Shown in pieces: positions 1-11,793 of a DNA stretch of 64,000 nucleotides (position 1 is its first letter; each line of letters begins with the position of its first letter). Source of the DNA: Coriaria nepalensis (taxonomy: Eukaryota; Streptophyta; Magnoliopsida; Cucurbitales; Coriariaceae); assembly GCA_027186245.1 (NCBI GenBank), contig CP114489.1, positions 9,059,501 through 9,123,500 of the forward strand, given 5' to 3'. The notes beneath the pieces are model-generated. The model was not told the origin of the DNA. It saw only the letters and a list, made by a program, of their open reading frames with translations, and did not search any database. Position numbers and translations under genes: made by a program.

Positions 1-1132
1 CCAACGGCGGGGAAGACTGATAATACGGCTCAGTTTTTATCATAAGCCGGTACATAAATTTTGGTTACCCAAATTACCCTCATTGATACTTGGGTCGAAT
101 GATAATCATTTATTAATAGAGAATGTTTGGTTTCTAGAAAATGTTTGGTTTCTAGAAAATGTTGTATTAATATGGATGAATGATGATAAATAAGAATTTT
201 AAAACGAGACTATTCTTATTTTATCGTTTGGTTGTATTAGATAATGATTTATTTAATTTTTTAATTTATCTCATTTACAAATTTACAAACCTAACTTAAT
301 TATTCTCTTTTTAAAAAGCAATGATTACCAATGATGTTAGATTTAAACATCGACGGTGTTAGTGTGGACATTCAACCTCAATATATGGAACCCAAACAAA
401 TAGAAACGGGAATCATGGTCGCATATTTCATCATTGTACAAGGGTATATAGAACAGGCTGAATTATCAATTCATCATTTAACTTGATAACTTTATAATTG
501 AAATGATATTACAGAGTCATTGCAATTTCTTCACTTGGGCGGAGTTGTTAAGTGTGTCTGATGATTGTGAATCAACCACATCATCCCATGTGGTTCATAC
601 TGCAGTGGTGAATGATTCAATTGTACAATTGGTGGTACGTAATTGAAGGAGTTGATGAATAAGTTAGCGATTATAAGAAATATAATTGTTATTATATTAA
701 TTATATGTATCGTAATTATCCTTAAAAAGTAGTTGAAGTTGTATCCTAATAACTGTTACTATATTTATTATATATATCGTAATTCGTGTTATGACTCTTG
801 TAGTTGTTGGATCAATATTATTTATTCAATTTTTTTAAGATAATAGCTTTCATGCGCTTATAATTAAGGATGAGCAAATTTTCAGTTTTTTCTTTTTTTT
901 TTTGTCATTTTTTTCTTTTTCATTTATACTTAATTGTATCATGATTTATATAATTAATGAGCGTATATATTATTTAATAATTTATTTTAGATTTACCATC
1001 AATTAATATCATATTTGATAAAAATTTAATATTATAACAACTAAAAAATATCATTCATCTTAATATCAAAATCAAAACAACTTTCAACCTTAACATAAAT
1101 TCATAGATATTAATCAATATCTAGAGGTATGG
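1..1132. other. AT-rich intergenic DNA
   Basis: No coding frame or RNA gene can be supported here. The stretch is AT-rich with short direct repeats, for example a duplicated run with core TTTCTAGAAAATGTT near 127-163. It probably consists of old, unrecognisable repeat DNA. Confidence 0.5.
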
Positions 1133-1615
1133 ACTATGTACTGTGATTGTGACTTTGCATTAGAGTAAACTAATCATAATTGCAAGTTTATTACTTTACT
1201 TTACGGGTCGAAGGCCACATCGATTCATTGAGTAAACTAATCATAACTACAAGTTTACTATTTTACTCTAGGGGTCGAGGGCCCCATCGACCCATAGAGT
1301 AAACTAGTTATAACTGCTAATTTACTTTATTTACTTTACGGGTCGAATGTCTCATCGACCTATAAAATAAACTATAGACTATGGGCTATGGGCTGTGATT
1401 GTGACTTTGCACGAGGGTAAACTAATCATAACTGTAAGTTTATTAGTTTACTCTATAGGTCGAATGTCTCATTGACTTATAGAGTAAACTAGTCATAACT
1501 ACTAGCTTACTACTTTACTCTACGGGTCGAAAGCTTCATCGACCTATAAAGTAAACTAGTCATAACTGTAAGTTTACTACTTTACTCTATGGATCAAAGA
1601 CCCCATCAACCCCTA
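1133..1615. repeat. two-level tandem repeat (67-bp units in a 252-bp block)
   Basis: Six copies of a 67-bp unit start with a (g/a)(a/g)GTAAACTA-like core at 1163, 1230, 1297, 1415, 1482 and 1549. Each unit carries GGGTCGA and CATCGAC halves that form a small inverted repeat. Three units are followed by a 51-bp spacer with the core CTGTGATTGTGACTTTGCA, which also stands before the first unit. The whole block therefore repeats with a 252-bp period (three units plus spacer). No coding capacity is seen. Confidence 0.85.
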
Positions 1616-1832
1616 TACGTAAGAATGCATATGGAAAAGTATCCAACTTGAATATATATTTTTCCTGCTATTCTTATATGCAATGGTGTATGTGCACGCA
1701 GACATACCAAAGTTTATCATAACTATAAATGTACATCTCATATAATAGTTAATGTGATGTATGAGAGTAATATTTATAATTATTATAATTTTGATATATC
1801 ATATGACCATATATTATGTGTATATAAAAATT

Positions 1833-2240
1833 TAGAGGTTAACAAAAGTCTTGATTCTGACAGAAGTCCTGAAACTGAACTCGATACTAGTATGGATTTT
1901 TTGTATTGATATTGGTCTCGATAATAATGACTGAAATCAAGACCGAGACCAATTTAAAACAAGTTTTGATCTCAAGTTTTAGTTAATATTAATAAATATA
2001 ATATATTTGTTTCTATTTTCCCCCTTTCTTCTTTTCTTCTCTTTCTTATTTTCTTATGGATTTAACCTTAAAGAAAAAAAACCATTTTATTCCCTATTAC
2101 CGAGACCCGATACCATATCGATATTGTCTTAGTAACAAGCTAGGACTAAAAATTTCAGGCTCATTACCGGTACTAGAAAAATCGGGACTAGAACCGATAC
2201 TATCATATCTCGATCACGATTGAACTTTTGTCCACCCCTG
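1833..2240. mobile_element. short non-autonomous hAT-like element
   Basis: The left end TAGAGGTTAACAAAAG (1833) matches the inverted right end CAGGGGTGGACAAAAG (ending 2240) at 12 of 16 positions, with the AGGGGTGG-type start typical of plant hAT elements. The flanking octamers TAAAAATT and TATAAGTT agree at 6 of 8 bases, as expected for an old 8-bp target duplication. The interior has no open frame, so this would be a deleted or MITE-like derivative. Confidence 0.55.
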
Positions 2241-2251
2241 TATAAGTTTTT

Positions 2252-3021
2252 GGTTAAATTATTATTTTGATCCATTTATTTATGTTTTATTTTTTCGTCC
2301 CTTAACTTTCGCTTGACTCAAATGTATCTTTTTAACTTTCAATTTTATCATATTTTGGTCCTTTAGCTAGAAAACATAAAAGAAAATATTAAAATATTAT
2401 AAATATATCCACTTACGTTTAACTGAACAAAATTCTACCCCCCTCTTTTCTCTTACCTCTCATTTTCGTCCTATCACTGCCTTCACTATCGCCGCTATCT
2501 CTCCACCTCTGTCATTTCTGCAGCCGTTGCTCCACCTTCGTCATTTCCACCGCCACCACTCCACCTCCATCGTCGCCCAACCACACCTTTGATTTACCTC
2601 CATCATTGCCGCCTCTGTCGATGATGGTGGAGGGGGAATGTAGGGCATCGGCAATGAAGAAATTGGGGTAGTGGTGGCAAAGAAGTTCGGGCGACGGTGG
2701 CGAAGAAGTTCGGGAGGTGGCGGTGACGACAGAGTTGAGGAAGCAACAGTAATGGACATGTGGCCAGGGTGATGACGGCAACAAAGTTTCAGCGACGGTG
2801 ATAGAACGAAAATGAAAGTAAAGAGAAAAATAATGGGTAATATTTTGTTTTATAAAGGTTAGGTGGAGATTTTTTAGAATATTTTAATATATATATATTT
2901 TTTATCTTTTCTACTTAATGGAGTAAAATAGGATAAAAATGAAAGTTAAAATACTTAATTAAGTCAAATGAAAATTAATGAACAACAATATAAAAAACAC
3001 GATCAAAATAATAATTAAACC
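2252..3021. mobile_element. Mutator-like foldback element with long inverted arms
   Basis: The left end GGTTAAATTATTATTTTGAT (2252) is matched by the inverted right end ending at 3021. The similarity continues inward for more than 200 bp on both arms, for example TCATTTTCGTCCTATCAC near 2460 against its complement near 2805. The flanks TAAGTTTTT (2243-2251) and AAAGTTTTT (3022-3030) agree at 8 of 9 bases, as in the 9-bp target duplications of Mutator-like elements. The GC-rich centre has open frames on the minus strand, but they look like by-products of the GGTGG repeats. No transposase is present. Confidence 0.7.
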
Positions 3022-3030
3022 AAAGTTTTT

Positions 3031-4257
3031 GTACATTTGTATACTTAGGGAAAACAATCATAACTATTAAAAATACTCAATTTGGATAAATTAAACTGAT
3101 TGGATTTTAGTTATGTCTACATTCTAATCTACTTCAACCGTTTGTTCTTATTTAACTAAAAAAGTAGTTACGGATAGAGCTGTTACAACCATCTGTAACT
3201 GTTACAACTGTTTGATCCGCCAGCGGGAAGGACATGGCTGTAAGTTTTTTAAAAATAGTTTAAGACGGGCGAATATTCATCCCGCCACTATATTCGCCGG
3301 ATAATTGGGCACGGCAGGTAACATATATTCATCCCTAACTAAAAAAAAAGGAAAAAATACCTATCTTTTCTCGCTCTTTCTGGCAAGCACGATCTCCCAT
3401 TCTCTCTCTCACTCTCCTCTCTCTTTCAGTGACCTCCGAGAAAATAAATTATTTTAGTGACTGAAGAAAGTAACATGTTAAAGGAAAGGCTCGGGAAGGA
3501 GGCGAAGCAAAAGGAGCAAGCTTGGCCTTGAAGAGAAGAATCTCTCTCTCGAGTGAAATCTCTCTGCAGGCTATTATCATTCTATCTTGTTAAAAAGAGT
3601 AAAAGTGTGGATAGAAGAGGGGGGGAGAGAGAGATTAGATTCTGTAATAATTTAGCAAGAGCAGCTGGCAGTATTGTCTTTCCGCCTCCCTTTACAATCA
3701 TACCCATATCAAGTTGTGCAACTCTATCAAAAAAAAGGGAGGGGGTGATAACCACCTATCTATTGCGGAGGGAATAAGGCGGTTACCTTACGCCCAAAAT
3801 TCTAACGGGCGAATAACCGCACATGAGCCTAAATGGTGAATATCTGTATCTGCCTTCTGTAGAACCCTAGTTCCATACCATCACAATAATCATCTCAATC
3901 AACATCTGGAGCATGTATGTAAAGTGTAAACTCGAAAGAGAGGGTGAAAAAAAAAAGGTAAAAGCCAGGGAAGGACAACATAAAGTTACAACATTGCAAT
4001 CAAAAGATGGGGGCAAAAAATAATAAGTGGTAGCTGTCTCTTCCATTCATAAAACAAGGAATCCACTGCCCATTTCCCTACCAAAAAGAAAACCATTTCA
4101 GTATAAAACCAACTAATAACATCGAATCGGGATTCAGGATCCCATGATAGAAAAGGCGCTTCTGAACCAGATCCCATGACTTGAATTCCGAGACATTCAA
4201 GCAGTTATTTTGTTGCCAAATGCGAATGTACAACATTTGCAGTTAACTTTGTTTCTT
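3031..4257. other. intergenic DNA downstream of GONST1
   Basis: No gene is supported. A CT/GA-rich patch lies at 3375-3430 and 3541-3640, and the 74-codon frame over it has no recognisable protein features. The last few hundred bases probably include the 3' untranslated region and polyadenylation region of the minus-strand transporter gene that ends at 4258. Confidence 0.4.
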
Positions 4258-7039
4258 CTAGGATTGAGCTTTACTCTCTCTCATTTTGGCTCTTGCAAAA
4301 AACACTCCAGCCAAAAGTCCTACAAAATTGCAGATACAAGGAGCTTATATAATATATTCTCATGAGGCTTTTAAACAAGGGGGGTTAAATTAGTTGAATG
4401 AGAAAAATAAAGGAAAAGGTAAAATTACCGAATAATATGCTAGCAGAGTTTTCAAGGCTAGTTGGAACTTTGAAAATGAGAATACCGGCAACAGAGAGAG
4501 GTATCTTATTCAGGGACCCAACAAGACTGCAACAAGCCGAAGATGAACAATTAGATACAGGGCATATTACGTGATATATACTTGATGTCTAGAAAGCTAT
4601 ACTTTCTAGAAGCAAAAAAATGTCATTAGAGTAAAGCTTTGAGTTAATGTCTTCTAAGAGAGTACAAAAAAGCCAGGTAACTTCAAGCCCTTGTCCGAAT
4701 GAACTTTCAGTTTACCTCACAAAACATCAAAATATGGTTTTCCCAGGATGTCAGTTTGAAACTTTCAACAAAACATGCCCTAAGGCTGCATTATAGTGTA
4801 CCCAAAATGCCACATTGAGCATTCAAAATGCTGTTTCACCAATAAGTACACCCAAATGAGGTTTACTTTCTACATTTTGTCTCATACTTCTTAAAATCAA
4901 CTTTATATTTCCAATTTAACCGAACGTTGTTTCACCTTAAAGTCTTTCTTTTAAGTTTATCCAAATGGACTCTTGGTAATATTATTATTAAACCGTGCTT
5001 TAGCAGATTCAATATGGTTACTAATAGCACTAGAAATGCGAGAAGCTACGCATCAGTTCCATAATAACCCAGCACTGTTACATTTTATTTATTTTCTGGG
5101 CCAAATCATAGGTAGTTAAAAATTTCAAGTTGCAAAATCACAAGGAAAACGTAGTCGACATGTTATACCTGTAGGTAGTAGCCCCTGTTTGATGAAGAAA
5201 CCACATTGAGGTTAAACTGATTGCAAGACCCAAAACCCCACTGAATGTCATAACCAGCCAGAAGGTTGGTAATCTCAAAAGGGGTCTGCCAAGTAAAAGA
5301 AAAAAAAAATTCTTTCAAAACTCATAAGATCTAATAAATAAAATTGGATAACTTCTCAAAAGCTTCTTTATTTGTGAGTTTTTAAATGGTTTTAGGTAAC
5401 ACAAGTTGCATGTGTTAATTGAATAGGAAATGTTTTCGACCCAATTGATCCGTCATTCCAAAATACAAGCAAATAATGAGGATTTAGTGAAATTCCGTTG
5501 AACAGACTTAAAAAGGGGGAAAAAATGTAGGAATCTTTGAAGGAAAAGGAGATACTGCATGATGGCATTTTATTTTTTTAGGACTTACGTTCGGGAGAGA
5601 TAATCAATTTCATTGAAAACGAACATAAGGAGAATCCCCAGTGGCAAAGAGAGGGTGTTATTTAGCAAGACCATTGAAAACTCATTCAAATTTCCACTTT
5701 TGGTCACTTGCTTTGCTACATCCATTATCCTACGCAAAGTCAGCTGCAAAAGGAAAAGGAATACAAATTATTAGCCATTTAAATCATCTGCAAATTAGAG
5801 TTATCTTCATAGAAACCAAAAACAAAAAAAAAAAAATGAGAAAAATGAGAGATAATCGGCAAAGGGATGATACAATGACATGGATGTAGTAGGAGAAATC
5901 TTCTATTAAAGAAAATTCTAGATGTGTAATGTAGAAATGATGAGATAAGTTAAATCAATAAAACCACATTGCCCGTGTTATGTACTCACAGAATATGATG
6001 CAGTCAAGAAACAATTTATAAGTTGCCACGTGTAGCCAACAGCATGAAATGATAGATCTGTGATTCCTCCAGAAATTGCTGAAATTATCTGTAAGACAAA
6101 CAGAAAAATAAATAAATAAAATAAATAATTCCAAATGCATTTATCTGATAATTCATGATCCATTCCAAAGAAGATCCAATAATTGTATCAGATGATCTTG
6201 TTAAACAACCAAAAAATCCTGATAATAATTGAATATACCATTAGGAAGAGAGCAGCCCAGACTCTGTTATCATGATGCTTATTGAATAGGTACATTTCCC
6301 CAACCGCAGTTATCACGTTTGTAACATTCTTAAGAACTGTGACCATGGCCACATTAATGTATTTCAAACTGCAGAAAAAAAAAAGGAATAGTTCGTGAGT
6401 TTAACTCAAAACTAACGAACAAAAATGAAGGGTCATAACTACAGATTTATAGTTTGAAGAATGAACCATCAAGGCCAATTTGATTTAGCGGTTTTCTAAC
6501 TAGAGTCAGTCTCATTATAGAACCGCCTAAAAATGTGAAATTCATTTTTATTGAAAAAGAAAAACTTAGTCATACCTAAACATACTTGTAACGAGCATTC
6601 CAACAAAGATAACATTCACAGGCAACCAGACCTTCACCAATCTCCATGTGAGAGGTTCTGTTGATATTATGCCCACAATACTCAATAGAGACACTATAAT
6701 CACTGAAATAAGATTCTGCATCACCATAGAATGTACTTGTCAGAAGACATGTACATTTTTTTCTCCGAAATCAAAATATGACAGACCATATACAATATGC
6801 AATGAGTGGAAATTTACCTGGTACACCATTAGGGATATCCCGGCATTAAATCCATAGCTGGAAAGCACAAACTTGTTAATCAGAATCATGCTACAAGAGG
6901 AGATGCAATATGCAAGGCCGGACAATAAGGCCTGATTGGGTATTTTAACCACCCTGTTATTGCGGGTTGCTCTGTCCCTATTTTTTTCTAGTTTACTACC
7001 TCCTTCCAAATCAACTTCATCTTCTTCAGAAGGCCTCAT
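4258..7039 (-). CDS. GONST1: GDP-mannose transporter, GONST1-like (8 coding exons)
   Basis: Golgi nucleotide-sugar antiporter of the drug/metabolite transporter superfamily, which imports GDP-mannose for glycan and glycolipid synthesis. The coding exons on the minus strand are 7039-6818, 6715-6576, 6368-6239, 6088-5990, 5743-5589, 5285-5169, 4526-4429 and 4319-4258. All introns have GT-AG ends and the join gives 340 aa without a stop, close to the 333 aa of Arabidopsis GONST1. Family hallmarks are ALLSGLAYCISSCSMILINK near residue 42, LKNVTN (133-138, the first nucleotide-sugar motif) and GSLNK (291-295, counterpart of the GALNK GDP-mannose binding motif). Multiple hydrophobic segments follow throughout. 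The start was put at the ATG at 7039 because the upstream exon frame is closed by a stop and out of phase. Residues 1-20 are acidic and poorly conserved. The identity is firm; the start is less so. Confidence 0.93.
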
Positions 7040-8800
7040 TGCTACTATTGACCTATAAGAAAAGACATAATAAGCATGATCAATAAAATGTAGTATCGGC
7101 TTAATATCGAGAAACTTTCTATGAAATAATTCATTTTTTTCCAGAACATCTAAGCATTAAAAGAGGGGGCTTCTGCAATCACTATCATTTACGTAAAGAA
7201 AATTTACTTAAAAGGGAACAAAATTGGTGAATTTCTTTGCAGAAGTTCCGCAAAGTAGCTTCCTTAGTGAATAGCTGTAGACGAGATGTTGTAAAGGAAA
7301 AATAAAATAACAAATTGCTTGTAGATAATTATCATACTCTGCAAGAAATGGAAAAGCTTGTCACCATTATTTTGAGAAGTTTTGTGCATCCTATGCATTT
7401 GGAATATATAATCAATCACAAGAACAACAGTCTTTATATATAAACCTGGTACACTATATATAGAGAGAGAAAAGTTCTTTCACTATCTAAAATAAACCTT
7501 TTGGACTCAATTGACCCCGCTTTTTTTTAGTCAATCATTCAAACTCTAAGGTTATCTTTCCTGGCAAGTTTTCCCAGAAAATGTAATTTTTTCCTAAGAT
7601 TAGTTCATTCTCCTTACAGAAATAATAGGCTCAAAAGGAATGAATTGATAAGCATTTAAAACAAAAGATAAGTTCCTACATGGTCAAAGGGGAATAAGTA
7701 GAACCAAACTGCTATTGTGGCCCCATCAAGGTCAAGGACTGAAAGGGTCATGTTGAACAAAAGTTCTCATATAGAGCACAACTTGCATCTTTCAAAAATT
7801 AGAAAAACATTTCTTCCAAGATATGAACTAATTTCATAACCAACAGTGATTACATAAATATATATAATAAATACAATTATAACAGGATATAATCCAAGGA
7901 AAAAAGCACACCTGCTAACTAGTAACTGCTTCTCTTCTTACTGGGCTGGAGCTCTGATCCAGCAGTCGGTTCGAGTCATGATGAATAAGATTTCTCTTCC
8001 CGCCTCTGGAATCATCCAGAAGAACTAGATTCCGCTCAAAACCAGGGTCAGGTACATCAATCGAGGATGACCGAAACGAAAGAGGTCTTCGAAATAGTAA
8101 GTTGGATATACATACAGGAATCAATTCTTTGTCAAAATGGATACAAACGATTTTTAATAAATCAAGCTCGAAAAAATCAGTAGATTTCCAATAAACAAAA
8201 GAAACCCCATCAAAAGAAACATTAAATAGGTTTCTAAAAGAAACGATTATTAGTAAGACAAATAGGATCTATTGATAATCATTAAGAAAAAAAAAAGTAA
8301 CAGGATAAGAAATTTAGACAGAAGAATCAAAGTATCTGCCATCAAGAATAAAAATAGAAACAACAACAAGCATAATAAGAAATAGGTCAAAAAACCGGAA
8401 AATTAGTAAGTACCCCTATAGCAAAAAGAGAATAAAACCCAGAAACCTATTAATTAAACAAAAAAGGAGAGAAGAGAAAAGACGGATCACCTTGGACTCG
8501 GACTCCTTTAGCAGAAACACGCCTGAACGGATCCGCATAAGAAAAGAAACCCAAAAAGGTTTTTGAAATCAAAGTAACGGCCTCTCACAAATAGTAGTCG
8601 TTGAGAGACTGGGAGAGAGAATGAAGAAACAATAAACCCACAAAATTGATCGAACGCAGAGAGATGAAACCAAGCTTTTTCTGTTTTTTTTTTCTTCTAC
8701 TTCTTCCTCCACTTGAAGCAGAACAGTTTGGAGTGATTAAAGAAGAAGAAGAAGAAGAGTTTCAGGATTTTCACAGCTGCAGATTTTTTCAGAGGTTTGA
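7040..8800 (-). other. 5' leader of the GONST1-like gene, with an upstream reading frame
   Basis: The acceptor TTCTTATAG lies just upstream of 7052, and donor-like sites are at 7912 (CAG followed by GTGTGC) and about 8492 (CCAAG followed by GTGATC). The gene therefore has at least two leader exons. One leader exon holds a 69-codon frame (8124-7915) that is serine- and arginine-rich. It is closed by TAG just before the donor and ends in the wrong phase for the transporter. A second short frame begins with ATG near 8541. They could be upstream ORFs or a remnant N-terminal extension. Confidence 0.5.
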
Positions 8801-9060
8801 AAATTTGTTGGAAAACATTGTTTAGATGGACTTGGATGCGGGAGCGATTAAATGCCTGCCCATGCTGTCAATCTCGACCGTCCGTATAGATGTTAAAATA
8901 TCTGTCACCTCAAAAGTCAATTATATTCAGGCCGTATAATATAAAAGCTTATACGGCTTCAACGTCCTTTTTTCCCCTTGTTTTTTTTGCGAAATTGAAA
9001 TTGAAATCAGATTACCTTTTTGTCTCTTTGACTCCCAGCCCTAAAACGCAGACCTCCATC
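8801..9060. promoter_or_regulatory. putative shared promoter between divergent genes
   Basis: This gap lies between the leader of the minus-strand transporter and the T-rich leader (about 9060-9500) of the plus-strand GRF zinc-finger gene. It contains ATATAAAAGCTTATACG around 8939, a possible TATA element. The assignment rests on layout only. Confidence 0.35.
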
Positions 9061-10063
9061 GCGAGCTGATCTCCCCATTTTTCATTTCGACTCCCAGACC
9101 TCCATCGCGAGCAGACCTCGCATTTAATTTCTTCGAAGGTATGAAGCTCCAATTTTTCCAGATGTCGCTCAAATTTTTCCATTTTCTCCTCTGATTCTCT
9201 CTTCTCATTTCTTCATTTCAAAGAAGATTTGCGTTTGCGAGAAACCTGAAGGGCTGTTCTCTGTTTGTCCAGGTTTGCTTCTCTCTTCTCATTGAGAGAT
9301 AAATCTGATCTCTGTTTTTTCATTGAGAGAGAGCAAGCTACAGATTTTCGATTTAGGGATTTTCATTACTACCTCAACGATTTAGGGATTTCGAATTAGT
9401 AATTTCGATTTTGGGATTTTTAATTAGTAATTTCGATTTAGGGATTCTCATTTAGGGAAATTCAGGGATTCTGATTTTTTTTTTTTTAATTCCGATTTAT
9501 GGCATATATAGATAGAAAAAATTATTGTGTTGATAATTTATCATTCTGTGTTCATCTTTACAAGTCCAAAAGATCTCTCACAAATAGAATGATCATGAAT
9601 TTTTCTTATCACTTTATGCAAATGCATTACTTTGTCGTTAAGATTTTGTGAAATAGAGGAAGCTTACATGAAATCGTAATGAATAGATATGATTGCAACT
9701 GAAATTGAAAATAGAATTAATGGACGATTTTTATCCCCAAAAAAAAAAATTGGAAGATAAGTAACTGGATAATTAGAGTATAGAATATAGATACGAATCC
9801 TATTACTTAAATATCAAATATTATAAAATACTTTTAGGACTTCAATACATTAAAGGATAAATTAAAGTTGCCCTTAGAATGTAGAATGTATTCTAGAATG
9901 AATACATTAAAAGTATGAAATAATTTTTGAATTTTTCTGTATGAGAATGCTTTATTGACATTTTTGTGTATGAGAATGCTGTTAGGGTATTTAATACCGT
10001 TCAATACATTTTTTCTATTTTAATTCATGTATTAAATTGTCTTTTGGTGGTAAATTTAGCAGA

Positions 10064-10382
10064 ATGTCAACCAGCTTGGGTCATTCTGCCTTCCATAGTA
10101 ATCAAGTTCAACGGCGCATACCCTTTTGCTGTTGCAATCGTCCGGCTTCTATAAAGACTGCAACAACTCCCCAAAATATTGGAAGAACTTTGTTTGGTTG
10201 CAAGCCATTCAATGTAATACTTACACCTATTAATTTGCTGTTTATGATTTGTTTATTTATTATTAACTCCGTTTGTTTTTTGTCAGCATGGTAACGGGTG
10301 CAGTTTTTTCGCATGGGCCGACGATAGTGGATACGAGCCGCACGGTATCGAAAATACGATTTCCATTACAAGTGAAGTGTAA
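10064..10382 (+). CDS. small GRF-type zinc-finger protein (2 exons)
   Basis: Exon 10064-10213 joins 10287-10382 across a 73-bp GT-AG intron and gives an 81-residue protein. Its core reads FCCCNRPASIKTATTPQNIG followed by RTLFGC, and then, after the splice, HGNGCSFFAWAD. This is the GRF zinc-finger pattern: paired cysteines, NxGR, a cysteine, then GCxFFxWxD. Without the intron the motif would be broken, so the splice is well supported. GRF fingers bind single-stranded nucleic acid and in plants also occur as tiny stand-alone proteins, often as transposon-linked copies. Nothing else is encoded: no coiled coil or membrane segment is seen. A leader intron is likely, because the ATG follows TTTAGCAG. 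A broken FAR1-type gene lies 0.8 kb downstream. It could be a real small gene or a relic. Confidence 0.7.
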
Positions 10383-11166
10383 GAGCATTAGAATATACCT
10401 GAGATCAGATGATTATGGATCTCTCGCTAACTTCAAGCTGAAATTGATGATTTTTTATTTTCTTGGATGTTCATTATTGTATTGCTTGTTATTTGTTGGC
10501 TAAGTGATGTTGAAAAATAAATGGTAAACTTGATTTGTACATATTCTAACTTTATCAATTTCAACTATGTATTTGTAACAATTTGTATGCAATCTACTCA
10601 TAATTTATTCAAATAAATGGTATGCTTTGTATTTGTATCGACAATAATTACATATGCACGCGAACAAACAAATGCTTATTTATGAATATTGAATGATCAA
10701 AACTGTTCACATGTTGAATTAGTTTTTTATGTGGAAATTAGATTTACTCTCCACATGAAATGGGCAATCATGTGAGTTGCTCTTGCCAAGAGTTTGGATG
10801 TGACGACACTATTTTAGGTGAGAAGACAAAAGTGTATAAAAGATCAAATTGTTTACATGAATCATATTAAAAGACCAACCCGAATGTCATTCTACTTCAC
10901 TATTCAGCAATATTTATAAACTCCACTCCTAATTTCTTAAATTTCAGTCATTTTCACTACAAATGGCAGTAAGGCAGAATGTTAATTCTCAATTGTCAAT
11001 GTCCCCAGTACCAGAAAGTTCGTTGTTTAATCGTAATTTTTTGTGTACTCTTCACTACCTTTGCACAAGAAGTTTGTTTTTTGATTTGTAATATTGGATG
11101 TCGTAGGTTTGACCGTGAAAGCAGATGATGTCACGTGTGTTAATGTGTATGATCTATACTTCATAG

Positions 11167-11793
11167 GTGTCAACCATGTCTATGATTAGTATAATTATTA
11201 TGCAAGCGAAATTGGATTTAGCATTCGAGTCTATAAGGAGCTTCTAAGACGGGGTACCTCCATCGTGACAAGTAAGAAGTTTGTTTGTAACAAGGAAGGG
11301 AAACGGATGGCCAAAGAACAAGAACCAAGGTGACGGAGGAAATGGCAGAAATAAGAAGTGGTTGCGCTGGATATTTTACTGTTCAGCATCACCATGATGT
11401 GATGTACTACGCTTATGATGTCAAACTCTGTAGATGATCTTCGCTATAAGGAGCTGGTATCAAACTTTGACATAAAGAATGATTTGACCACTAAGAAAAC
11501 AAATGACCCATTTCTCCAAAGACGTCTGCAATATCTATATACCTAAAATGTAGTCATATTTCGTAGCTAAAATAGAACACTTAAACTAGTTATGCTAGGA
11601 TGGTTTCTATATGGTTTCAAGTTGTGGACAAGTATCGTTGTACTATCATAGCAATGACCTATATCATGACTGCTCATCGATGAAGCAATATTGTATTAAG
11701 ACATATCAATATAGGTTTCATCAGTGCACATGTAGAGTCTTTGGATATGTAGGTATTCCCTATGTTCATATTATTTGGAAACTTAGACAATAA
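11167..11793 (+). pseudogene. broken FAR1/FHY3-related (Mutator-derived) gene
   Basis: Near 11190 a frame reads YNYYASEIGFSIRVYKELLR and continues to KKFVCNKEGKR, matching the FAR1 DNA-binding domain of FHY3/FAR1-related proteins. Around 11345-11400 a GCxA and HHHD-like stretch continues it. A second part, 11611-11793, ends with CTCRVFGYVGIPYVHIIWKL, the SWIM zinc-finger pattern CxC...GxxCxH with the third cysteine changed to tyrosine. The central MULE transposase domain is missing and several stops interrupt the frame, so the gene is dead. FAR1 family proteins are transcription factors descended from Mutator-like transposases. This copy could be a host-gene relic or a transposon fragment. 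Confidence 0.75.

Noticed and set aside
1133..1615. CRISPR-like array
   Set aside because: The 67-bp units are contiguous tandem copies without unique spacers, and the DNA is from a plant nuclear genome.
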